DNA of 64,000 nucleotides. It comes from DATHRK01 sp035465395 (GTDB taxonomy: Bacteria; Gemmatimonadota; Gemmatimonadetes; Longimicrobiales; RSA9). The stretch covers positions 194,843 through 258,842 of the forward strand of contig DATHRK010000101.1 in assembly GCA_035465395.1 (NCBI GenBank), written 5' to 3'. The position numbers and the translations under genes are program-made. The notes under the pieces are model-generated. The model was not told where the DNA came from and searched no databases. It saw nothing but the letters and a program-made list of their open reading frames with translations. This document shows, in pieces, positions 24,255-32,462 of the stretch; the stretch's first letter is position 1; each line of letters begins with the position of its first letter.

Positions 24255-25789
24255 GCGACCGTATCCTGATCCTGGACTACGGCTCGCAGTTCACGCAGCT
24301 CATCGCGCGCAGGATCCGCGAGCTCAGCGTCTACTGCGAGATCCAGCCCGCGACCGTCACGATGGACGACATCCGTGCCTGGGAGCCCTCGGGCATTGTC
24401 CTCTCCGGCGGCCCCGCGTCCGTTTACGAGGCCGACGGACTCCTCGCCGACCCGGATCTCCTCGCGATGGACGTGCCGGTCCTGGGGATCTGCTACGGCA
24501 TGCAGGTGATCGCCCACCTGGAGGGCGCCCCGGTACGCGGCGGGCGCCGTGAGTACGGCCGGGCGGAGGTCGAGGTCCGTGACCCCGACGCGCTCTTCAG
24601 GGGCTTCGATCCGGGTGCGCCGACCACGGTCTGGATGAGCCACGGCGACCACGTGGACGAGCCGCCCGCCGGCTACAGGGTCCTGGCCGCCACCGACGCG
24701 GTGCCCGTCGCCGCGTTTCGCGCCGAGGACCGCGAGATCTTCGGCGTGCAGTTCCACCCGGAAGTGGCCCACACCGCGCGCGGCGGCGAGATGCTCGCGA
24801 ACTTCGTCTACGGCGTGTGCGGATGCGAAGCATCGTGGACCGCGGGCTCGTTCATCGAAGACGCGGTCGCCCGGATCCGGGAGCAGGTCGGGGGCGACGC
24901 CGTCATCTGCGGCCTCTCCGGCGGCGTCGACTCGTCGGTCGCGGCGGCTCTCGTGCACCGCGCGGTGGGCGACCAGCTCACTTGCATCTTCGTGGACAAC
25001 GGCCTGCTGCGCGCGGGCGAAGCGGAGGGCGTGGAGCGCACCTTCCGCCGGCACATGGGCATGAAGCTCGTCGTGGTCGACGCGGCCGACCGCTTCCTTC
25101 ATGCGCTGGAGGGCATCCAGGACCCCGAGGCGAAGCGCCGTTCCGTGGGGGAGACCTTCATCCGCGTCTTCGAGGAGGCCGCACGCGAGGCGGGCGACGC
25201 CCGCTTCCTCGTTCAGGGGACGCTCTACCCGGACGTCATCGAGTCGGTGTCCGTGCGCGGGCCCTCGGCGACCATCAAGACCCACCACAACGTGGGCGGG
25301 CTCCCCGAAGACCTGTCTTTCGAGCTCGTGGAGCCGTTGCGCGAGCTGTTCAAGGACGAAGTCCGGCGCGTCGGGCGGGAACTGGGCCTGGCGGAGGACC
25401 TCGTGGGACGGCACCCGTTCCCCGGGCCCGGGCTCGCCATCCGGGTGCTGGGCGCGGTGGACCGGGAGCGGCTGGGGGTCCTGCGTCAGGCCGACGCCAT
25501 CTACCTGGAGGAGATCCGGGCCGCCGGCCTCTACGACGAGATCTGGCAGGCCTTCGCGGTGCTCCTGCCCGTCCGTGCGGTCGGCGTCATGGGCGACTTC
25601 CGGACCTACGAGCACGTCCTCGCGCTGCGGGCGGTCACGAGCCGGGACGGCATGACCGCCGACTGGTACCCGTTCCCGCACGACGTGCTCGGACGCGCCG
25701 CGAACAGGATCATCAACGAGGTGGAGGGCGTGAACCGGGTGTGCTACGACGTCAGCTCGAAGCCGCCGGCGACGATCGAGTGGGAGTAG
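24251..25789 (+). CDS. guaA: GMP synthase (glutamine-hydrolysing)
   Basis: This 512-residue two-domain enzyme makes GMP from XMP. The glutaminase domain has Cys81 in GICYGMQ and the His-Glu pair in FHPEV. The ATP-pyrophosphatase domain has SGGVDSSVAA, and the C-terminal dimerisation domain ends KPPATIEWE, the classic GuaA end. It overlaps lysA by 4 bases. The 24 bases after it separate it from convergent lipoprotein genes. Confidence 0.98.
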   Translation: MSDRILILDYGSQFTQLIARRIRELSVYCEIQPATVTMDDIRAWEPSGIVLSGGPASVYEADGLLADPDLLAMDVPVLGICYGMQVIAHLEGAPVRGGRREYGRAEVEVRDPDALFRGFDPGAPTTVWMSHGDHVDEPPAGYRVLAATDAVPVAAFRAEDREIFGVQFHPEVAHTARGGEMLANFVYGVCGCEASWTAGSFIEDAVARIREQVGGDAVICGLSGGVDSSVAAALVHRAVGDQLTCIFVDNGLLRAGEAEGVERTFRRHMGMKLVVVDAADRFLHALEGIQDPEAKRRSVGETFIRVFEEAAREAGDARFLVQGTLYPDVIESVSVRGPSATIKTHHNVGGLPEDLSFELVEPLRELFKDEVRRVGRELGLAEDLVGRHPFPGPGLAIRVLGAVDRERLGVLRQADAIYLEEIRAAGLYDEIWQAFAVLLPVRAVGVMGDFRTYEHVLALRAVTSRDGMTADWYPFPHDVLGRAANRIINEVEGVNRVCYDVSSKPPATIEWE

Positions 25790-25813
25790 CGGCCGCCCCC
25801 TCGGGCCGCCCGT

Positions 25814-26275
25814 TCAGTCGATGGTGGAGATGGCGTGATCGTCGCTGCGGAGCCGCGCCCCTCCCGGCGCCAGCGCCACGCCGTAGAGGTTGATCTGTAT
25901 CCGCGCCGTGAGGGTGTCGGGGATCACGAAGTTGAAGGTGACGGCCGTGTCCACGGTGGGCGCGAACCCGATCTGCATCGAATCCACCAGCGCCATGCCG
26001 GAGCCGTTCACCCGTGCCTCGAAGCCCACGCCGACCAGCCTGCCGCTCGCCTCGGCGGCGTGTACCCTCACTGGCACGGTGGAGCCGATCGCGTGGGGGG
26101 CGTTGTCGTCGGGCGGGCTGAGGATCGAGACCTGGAGCCGTGGAGCCCTCAGCGCACCCTCGTCGATGCCCGTGGGGCGGTCGCGATCTCCGCAGCTCGA
26201 CCCTCCGACGGCCAGCGCCGCCGCCGCAAGGAGCGCCGTCACCTTCGTGCTCAGGCCCTCAGGAGTCGCCCTCAT
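25814..26275 (-). CDS. Exported protein of unknown function
   Basis: This 153-residue protein has a signal peptide (VTALLAAAALAVGGSSCGD). The cysteine after GSS is a poor lipobox, so it may be a lipoprotein or simply secreted. The rest is a beta-rich domain with polar Thr/Asp/Gly segments (LQVSILSPPDDNAP, VDSMQIGFAPTVDTAVTFNF), resembling an Ig-like or fibronectin fold. I do not recognise the family. It overlaps the end of the upstream lipoprotein gene by 17 bases, so the pair is cotranscribed. Confidence 0.6.
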   Translation of the reverse strand: MRATPEGLSTKVTALLAAAALAVGGSSCGDRDRPTGIDEGALRAPRLQVSILSPPDDNAPHAIGSTVPVRVHAAEASGRLVGVGFEARVNGSGMALVDSMQIGFAPTVDTAVTFNFVIPDTLTARIQINLYGVALAPGGARLRSDDHAISTID

Positions 26276-26660
26276 CGGATTCCGCTGCGGGGGCCCCGAC
26301 CTCTACCGGGTTGCCCTCGGCGTCCAGCTCACCCCGGAGCGTCCGGTCGATGCGATCCCAGACGTCCGACAGGTACGCGGCGTCGTCGGCGTGGTCATCG
26401 ATGAAACGTTCGAGCCGCGCCTCGGTGACACCGAACTCGGCCAGAATTCGATCGCGCTCGGCCACGAAATCCTCGTCGGTCGCGGCCGTGGCGGCGGCCC
26501 GCCGCAGCTCGACGTAGACACCCACGAAGGTGTCCTCGTCGACGCCGCCGGGTGTCGCCGGGCTCCCTGCGCCGCCGCAGCCCGTCACCAGCAGCAGCAG
26601 GCCGACGGCCAGCGGGCGCCACGACGCCGGGATCCGGTTCGAGCGCGACGTTCGGTTCAT
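26259..26660 (-). CDS. Small lipoprotein, DUF4296-like
   Basis: This 133-residue protein has a clean lipoprotein signal, LAVGLLLLVTGC, giving mature Cys near residue 28. The mature part is helical, with FVGVYVELRRAAATA, ILAEFGVTEARLERFIDDH and VWDRIDRTL, which recalls the DUF4296 pattern of short Bacteroidota lipoproteins; that assignment is tentative. The ATG at 26660 was chosen for the signal peptide. It is divergent from the M14 peptidase gene, 142 bases away. Confidence 0.65.
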   Translation of the reverse strand: MNRTSRSNRIPASWRPLAVGLLLLVTGCGGAGSPATPGGVDEDTFVGVYVELRRAAATAATDEDFVAERDRILAEFGVTEARLERFIDDHADDAAYLSDVWDRIDRTLRGELDAEGNPVEVGAPAAESDEGDS

Positions 26661-26802
26661 GCCGATGACCCTGCGCGAGCGCCCGCTGCCGCGCAATGGG
26701 GCCCTGGATTGCGCGCCCGCGGGTGCGCCGGCATCGTCACCGCCCGCGCCGCCGCCGGCGCGGCCCGAGGCCCGCGGTCCTTCTGAACGAGCGATCGGTG
26801 CG

Positions 26803-29490
26803 ATGACGCCCATTCCAACGGTTCCCGGCAGCCCCCTTTCGACCCTGGCGCGGTGCGCGCTCGCGGTCTGCGTCCTCGCGTGCCTCGGGACGCCGGCCGT
26901 CGCGCAGGCCCCGCCGTCCCCCGCGGACGTGCTGGGCCACGAGCTGGGCGCGCGCTTCACCGACCACCCCGGCGTGGTGCGTTACTTCGAGGCGCTGGCC
27001 GCCGCGACCCCTCTCGTCACCCTCGAGCGCTACGGCGAGACCGCCGAAGGCCGGCCGCTGCTGCAGGTGCTGGTCGCGAGCGCCGACCACCGGGCGCGGC
27101 TGGACGACATCCTCGCTCGCAACGCCGAGCTCACCGAGCCCGGGACCTCCCCCGCCCGGGCCGCCGAGATCGCCGCCGGCAACCCGGCCGTCGTCTACCT
27201 CAGCTACGGCGTGCACGGCAACGAGAGCTCCTCCAGCGAAGCGGCCATGTGGACCGCGTGGGACCTGGCGCGCGGAGCCGAGGGCCTCGAGGGGGTGCTG
27301 GACGACGTGATCGCGATCATCGACCCCGCGCTCAACCCCGATGGGCGCGATCGCTACGTCCACTGGTACCGCCAGGCGCGCGGCGCCGTGCCCAACCCCC
27401 GGCCGGAATCGCGCGAGCACTGGGAGCCGTGGCCGGGCGGGCGCTACAACCACTACCTGTTCGACCTGAACCGCGACTGGGCGTGGGCCACGCAGACGGA
27501 GACCCGGGCGCGCCTCGCGACCTGGGGGCGGTGGAATCCGCACGTGCACGTGGACTTCCACGAGATGTCCCCCAACTCCAGCTACTTCTTCTTTCCGGCC
27601 GCGGACCCCATCAATCCCGCGTACCCCGAGCACACGCGCGTCTGGGGCCGGCGGTTCGGGGACGGCAACGCCGCGGCGTTCGACGCGCGCGGCTGGACGT
27701 ACTACACGGCCGAGTCGTTCGACCTGTTCTATCCGGGCTACGGCGATACGTGGCCGAGCCTGCTGGGCTCGATCGGCATGACCTACGAGCAGGCGGGGCA
27801 CTCCCGCGCGGGCCTCGTGGTCGAGCGGCCGGACGGCGTCCTGCTGACGCTGCGCGACCGGGCGCAGCACCACCGGGTGGCCGGGCACGCGACGCTGCGC
27901 ACCGCCGCCGACGGACGGCGCGAGCTGCTGGAGGGCTTCGCCGCGTTCCATCGCGACATCGGCGACGGCGGCCAGTTCCTGCTCGTGCCGGGCGCGGATC
28001 CGGGGCGCGCGGAGGAGCTCGTAGCGCTGCTCCTGGCGCAGGGCATCGCGGTCGAGCGCGCCGCGGGCGCCTTCGACGCCGGCGCGACCCCGCACGAGGG
28101 CTTCGCCGCGCGCCGGGACTTTCCGGCCGGCACGTACCGGGTGCGTACGCAGCAGGCGCGCGGCCGCCTGGCGACGACCCTCCTAGGGGCCGAGACGGAG
28201 CTCAACGCGACGTACTCCTACGACGTGAGCGCCTGGTCGCTGCCGTACGCCTTCGGCGTGGAGGCACACACCGCCCGCTCCACGCCAGACGCCGGCTGGG
28301 CGCCGGCCGCCGAGGCCGCGCGCGTCATCGGAGGGGCGCTCGAGGCGGGCTGGACGGGCGTCGGCGCGTCGCTCGCGCGGCCGACGTTCGCGGGGGAGAG
28401 CCGGGCTTTCGCGGCCACCGGGCACGAGGGGCCGGACGCCCCCCCCGCCGGGGCGGGTACCATCGGCTACCTCGTGGCCCCGGGACTGGCGGCCTGGCGA
28501 GGCATCGGGAGCCTGCTCGCCGCGGGCGGGCGCGCGGTGGTCCTGGACGAGCCCTTCGACGCGGCCGGACGGGCCTGGCCGGCCGGCGCGTTCTGGCTTC
28601 CGGCCTACGCCAACGCCGACCTTGCCGCGCGGGTCGCCGAAGCCGGTCTCGAGGCGCTGGCCGTGCCGGTGCGCAGCGGCTCTACGCCCAGCGGCAACGA
28701 CCTCGGCACCGAGGACGCCTACCCGCTCGCCCTGCCGCGCATCGCGCTGCTGGCGGGCGAAGGCACCTCGCCGACGTCCCTCGGAGCCCACTGGTTCTTC
28801 CTCGAGGGCACGCTCGGCGTGCCCTTCGACCAGCTGGTCTTGGACGCGCTCGGCGCCGGCACGCTGGCCGCCTACGACGTCCTCGTGGTGCCCGACCTCT
28901 CCGGCGCGGGACGACGGGCGCTCGCGGGGTCCGCGGAGGCGCTGCTGGCGTGGCTGCGCGCCGGCGGCGTGCTCGTGGCGGTGGCCGACGGCGCAAGAGC
29001 CGCGGCCGAGCTGGCGGAGGTCGCGCTGGCCGGCGATGAAGGTGACGAGGAGGAGCCGGAGGAGCCCGATGTCGCGCGCGCCCTCCAGGGCAGAGAAGCG
29101 CGCGAGCTGGAGCGCTGGGAGCAGAGCATCCCCGGCACCATCTTCCAGCTGACGCTCGATCCCGCGCACCCGCTGGCGTTCGGCGCCGGCGTCTCGGCGG
29201 CGGCCGGTGCGCCCGCGGACCGGCTCTTCGTCCTGCACACCGGGGAAACCGCCTTCGTCCCCGACGAGGACTTCGAGTCCGCGGCGTACTTCCCCGAGGC
29301 GCTGCGCGAGACGAGCGGCGTGATCAGCGAGGAGAACCTCGAGGCGCTCGAGCAGCGCGCGTGGCTGGTGTCGGCAGGGGTGGGGGCGGGCAAGGTCATC
29401 CTGTTCGCGGATGATCCACTCTTCCGGCACTTCTGGCTGTCCACGTTCCAGCCCTACGCCAACGCGGTGATGCTGGGGACGGCCTACTGA
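26803..29490 (+). CDS. Secreted M14-family zinc carboxypeptidase-like protein
   Basis: This 895-residue protein starts with a signal peptide (LARCALAVCVLACLGTPAVAQ). The M14 domain shows zinc ligands His138 and Glu141 (YGVHGNESS) and His253 (HVHVDFHEMSPNSS), with NPDGRDRY between them. The last ~500 residues form additional domains, including a glutamine-amidotransferase-like fold that often follows M14 in this group (LSGAGRRALAGSAEALLAWL). It is probably a periplasmic or secreted peptidase. The same frame is open upstream but reads as non-protein sequence. Substrate is unknown. Confidence 0.9.
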   Translation: MTPIPTVPGSPLSTLARCALAVCVLACLGTPAVAQAPPSPADVLGHELGARFTDHPGVVRYFEALAAATPLVTLERYGETAEGRPLLQVLVASADHRARLDDILARNAELTEPGTSPARAAEIAAGNPAVVYLSYGVHGNESSSSEAAMWTAWDLARGAEGLEGVLDDVIAIIDPALNPDGRDRYVHWYRQARGAVPNPRPESREHWEPWPGGRYNHYLFDLNRDWAWATQTETRARLATWGRWNPHVHVDFHEMSPNSSYFFFPAADPINPAYPEHTRVWGRRFGDGNAAAFDARGWTYYTAESFDLFYPGYGDTWPSLLGSIGMTYEQAGHSRAGLVVERPDGVLLTLRDRAQHHRVAGHATLRTAADGRRELLEGFAAFHRDIGDGGQFLLVPGADPGRAEELVALLLAQGIAVERAAGAFDAGATPHEGFAARRDFPAGTYRVRTQQARGRLATTLLGAETELNATYSYDVSAWSLPYAFGVEAHTARSTPDAGWAPAAEAARVIGGALEAGWTGVGASLARPTFAGESRAFAATGHEGPDAPPAGAGTIGYLVAPGLAAWRGIGSLLAAGGRAVVLDEPFDAAGRAWPAGAFWLPAYANADLAARVAEAGLEALAVPVRSGSTPSGNDLGTEDAYPLALPRIALLAGEGTSPTSLGAHWFFLEGTLGVPFDQLVLDALGAGTLAAYDVLVVPDLSGAGRRALAGSAEALLAWLRAGGVLVAVADGARAAAELAEVALAGDEGDEEEPEEPDVARALQGREARELERWEQSIPGTIFQLTLDPAHPLAFGAGVSAAAGAPADRLFVLHTGETAFVPDEDFESAAYFPEALRETSGVISEENLEALEQRAWLVSAGVGAGKVILFADDPLFRHFWLSTFQPYANAVMLGTAY

Positions 29491-29521
29491 GGGGCAGACC
29501 CACCGAGGGGCCGGCCTTCCG

Positions 29522-31393
29522 CTACCGGGCGCGCGTCGTGTAGAACAGGAGGCCTCCGGAGCGGTTGCCCGCGATCAGCTCCGGCGCGCCGTCGCCGTCC
29601 AGGTCGCCGAACGTCGGCGCCGAGTTGGCCGGCAGGGGGATCCCGGCGTCCGCCACCGCGAGCGGGTCAGCGCTCTCCGCGGCGCCCGCGAGCGCGCCCG
29701 CGCCCAGCGCGACGGCCCGGAGCCCGCCGTCCTCGGCGCCGAGCAGGAGCCGCGTCGCGCCCGCCAGCGTCGCGACGGCGGGTACGCTGCGCCGGCCCAC
29801 GTCGATGCCGCCCCAGGTGTCGTCGACCAGCTCGAACGCCGGCGACACGCGGTCGCCCACGTTGCGGTACGCGTTGACCTCTCCCGACGACTCGCCGACG
29901 AACAGGTCCAGGTCGCCGTCGCCGTCGACGTCACCCAGCGCCGGGGCGGCGTGCGACCCGCGGGTGAGCACGATGTAGGAGGAGTCGACGACCGAGAAGG
30001 CGGGCAGGCCGTCGGGGCCGGGCCCGTCGTTGCGCCAGTAGGACACGCCGCGGTTCCAGGTGCCCAGGAGCAGGTCCGCGTCGCCGTCGCCGTCCAGATC
30101 CCCGAGCGCAGGCGCGTACTGGAAGCCGCCGCGGATCGGCAGCCGGCCGCGCTCTCGGAAGGCCGGCGCCGTCGCGCTGCCGACGTTTTCCAGGAAGCGC
30201 AGGGACGCCGTGGTCGCGTCGGACCCCTCGATCTTGCTTCCCACCAGGAGATCCAGGTCGCCGTCGCCGTCCAGGTCGCCGAGCGCGGGCACGCTCTCGC
30301 TGCCGGCGTCGATCGCCCGCAGCAGGCGGCGGGTAACCAGCCTCCAGCCGCCGGACCCTCGCTCGAGCAGGTAGGTGTTCTCGATCGCCGTGCGGTTGGG
30401 GTCGTAGGCGCCGCCGATCACCCCGATCACGAGGTCGGCATTGCCGTCCGCGTCGACATCGGCGAGCTCCCCCGCGTTGTACCCGCTCGTGGCGACGGGG
30501 TCGGCGGCCGGAAAGGCGACCGGCTCGCTGCGCAGCCGGGGCTGGCGGCACGTCCCGACGTTCTCGAAGAGCAGCAGCCCCGGCTCGAAGAAGTCGCCCC
30601 ACAGAAGGTCGATGTCGCCGTCCCCGTCGACGTCGCCGAAGGTCATCGCGTTGGCGCCGTGCCGCGCGCTCGGAACGAGCTGCGCGACCACCTGGATGTT
30701 CTCGAAACGCTCGGCCACGAGGCGGAAGGCGGGCGCCCGCTCGCCCATCGGCGCGACGGCCTCGAAGCGCGACACGGTGCCGTCGATGCGCCCCACGAAC
30801 AGGTCGAGCCGGCCGTTGCAGTCGAAGTCCAGGATCGACGGGATGTTCTGCCGGTCGCTGAAGAGCGCGGTGCCGTCCTCCAGCGCGACGCTGTCGGTCG
30901 CCACCACGTAGCGCGGGCCGGCGCCCACGCCGGCGTCGTTGCGGTAGTACCGGAGATGGTTGAACGGGTGCTCGGCGAACAGGTCCACGTCGCCGTCGCC
31001 GTCGCCGTCGAGCGGCCGGAACCATTCGCCTACCTCGACCCCCGCGAAGCGGTCGGTCCGCCAAACGAAGCGCGGGGCGGGCGAGCCGCCGGTGTTCTCG
31101 AGGAGCATCACCTCGTCGGGGCGCTCCTGGAGCAGCAGGTCGGCGTCGCCGTCCCCGTCGACGTCCGCGAAGCGCACGCGGGGGGCGTCCAGCCCGCCGA
31201 GGAACGCCAGATCGAGCGGCACGCCGGCGCTGTCGGTCACGGGAAATGGGGACACCAGGCGGCTCCAGGTGCCGATGTCGGACCGGGCCGGCGGCGCGTC
31301 GGGGCCGGGCGACGGCCCCACGCCCCCGGCGCAGCCGAGCAGCGCGGCGAGCGCCCAGGTGGCGCCGCCGCGCCCCCGGCTACCTGCGGACAC
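29522..31393 (-). CDS. FG-GAP/VCBS beta-propeller lipoprotein
   Basis: This 623-residue protein has a lipobox LAALLGC near residue 21. About nine DxDGDGxxDL calcium-loop repeats (for example DVDGDGDADLLL, DLDGDGDLDLLVG, DVDGDGDLDLFVG) are spaced through it, the mark of integrin-alpha-type or VCBS propellers. It is likely anchored at the cell surface, binding Ca2+ in each blade. It is the last of a three-gene minus-strand operon; its ATG overlaps the previous stop by 14 bases. Confidence 0.88.
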   Translation of the reverse strand: MSAGSRGRGGATWALAALLGCAGGVGPSPGPDAPPARSDIGTWSRLVSPFPVTDSAGVPLDLAFLGGLDAPRVRFADVDGDGDADLLLQERPDEVMLLENTGGSPAPRFVWRTDRFAGVEVGEWFRPLDGDGDGDVDLFAEHPFNHLRYYRNDAGVGAGPRYVVATDSVALEDGTALFSDRQNIPSILDFDCNGRLDLFVGRIDGTVSRFEAVAPMGERAPAFRLVAERFENIQVVAQLVPSARHGANAMTFGDVDGDGDIDLLWGDFFEPGLLLFENVGTCRQPRLRSEPVAFPAADPVATSGYNAGELADVDADGNADLVIGVIGGAYDPNRTAIENTYLLERGSGGWRLVTRRLLRAIDAGSESVPALGDLDGDGDLDLLVGSKIEGSDATTASLRFLENVGSATAPAFRERGRLPIRGGFQYAPALGDLDGDGDADLLLGTWNRGVSYWRNDGPGPDGLPAFSVVDSSYIVLTRGSHAAPALGDVDGDGDLDLFVGESSGEVNAYRNVGDRVSPAFELVDDTWGGIDVGRRSVPAVATLAGATRLLLGAEDGGLRAVALGAGALAGAAESADPLAVADAGIPLPANSAPTFGDLDGDGAPELIAGNRSGGLLFYTTRAR

Positions 31394-32462
31394 CCGTGGC
31401 GATGCCCGCCGCGTTCGCGCCGATGGGGATCGCCCGCTCGACCATCCGCGTCGCCGCGTCGATGACCACGAGCGCCCCGGCCTTCCCGTCGGTCCCGGTC
31501 GGGCGCCAGGTGCCGTCGGTGTTGTTCGCGCTGACGAACACGCGCCTGCCGTCGGCCGACACGGCGGACCCGTGCGGCCGCGCCAGCGCCGGGTCGCGCA
31601 CCTCGCCGATCACGCGCCGGGTGCCGACGTCGATCGCCCGGACCACACCCTCGCGCTTCGACGGTACCCACAGCGTGCGGCCGTCGGGCGAGAACGAGGG
31701 ATGCCACGGCTCGCCTCCGACGTGAAGGATGCCCGCGGCGGTGGGGTGCAGCGGGTCCTCGAGCCGGAAGAACAGCACGTCGCCCGACAGCTGACCGGTG
31801 GCCACCAGCAGCCGCTCGGTCGGCGACACGGCGAGCTGCACGACCGCGTGCGTGCTGCCCGCGAGATCCATCAGCTCGGCGTCGCCGGCGCGCACCGCCG
31901 CGAGTCGGTTCTCCCCCAGACTCGACGAGTACGCGGTCCCGGTCCTGTGGTCGAACGCCAACGCGTGGGGGCGCGGATAGAGCACGTCGACCTCGTCGAT
32001 CGACATGTCCGAGCGGTCGATCACCCCGATCCGCGTCGGCGGGTTGACGGCCGCCATCGACCGGCCGACGTACAGGGCGTCGCTCGTGGGATCCAGGGCC
32101 AGGAGTCCGGGCGCCTGGAACTCGGCCGATCCCACCAGGTCGCCCTGCGGGGTCAGCTTGACGACGCGGTTCTCGGCGATCAGCGACACGTAGATGTGCG
32201 CCCCGTCCGGTTCCACCGCGACGTGATGGGGCTTCGCGTTGGCGGAGAAGCCGAGCGCCTGCAGGTCGATTCGGCGGATCACCTCCAGCGACCGGGCGTC
32301 CACCCCCACGACCGAGGCGGCGTCCTGCTCGGCCACCCAGACGATCTCCCGGTCGGCAGGAGGACGAACGTCGGTCGGGACGACGCCCGGGGCCGAGCCG
32401 CACGCGGCGGCGCCCGCGGCGAACAGCGCCGCGAACGCCGACCGCAGGGTGCGCGCGCTCAG
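31380..32462 (-). CDS. YncE/YVTN-type beta-propeller lipoprotein, apparent CTG start
   Basis: The reading frame from CTG at 32462 gives a 360-residue protein starting (M)SARTLRSAFAALFAAGAAAC, a fitting lipoprotein signal, followed by YVTN-like blades such as HHVAVEPDGAHIYVSL and HPSFSPDGRTLWVPSK. No ATG, GTG or TTG lies at the right place: the next upstream ATG in frame is about 95 bases inside the previous gene and would spoil the signal peptide. AGGAG sits 8 bases before the CTG, which overlaps the preceding stop as CTGA, mimicking an ATGA coupling. A base error (A to C) would also explain it. Confidence 0.8.
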   Translation of the reverse strand: MSARTLRSAFAALFAAGAAACGSAPGVVPTDVRPPADREIVWVAEQDAASVVGVDARSLEVIRRIDLQALGFSANAKPHHVAVEPDGAHIYVSLIAENRVVKLTPQGDLVGSAEFQAPGLLALDPTSDALYVGRSMAAVNPPTRIGVIDRSDMSIDEVDVLYPRPHALAFDHRTGTAYSSSLGENRLAAVRAGDAELMDLAGSTHAVVQLAVSPTERLLVATGQLSGDVLFFRLEDPLHPTAAGILHVGGEPWHPSFSPDGRTLWVPSKREGVVRAIDVGTRRVIGEVRDPALARPHGSAVSADGRRVFVSANNTDGTWRPTGTDGKAGALVVIDAATRMVERAIPIGANAAGIATGVRR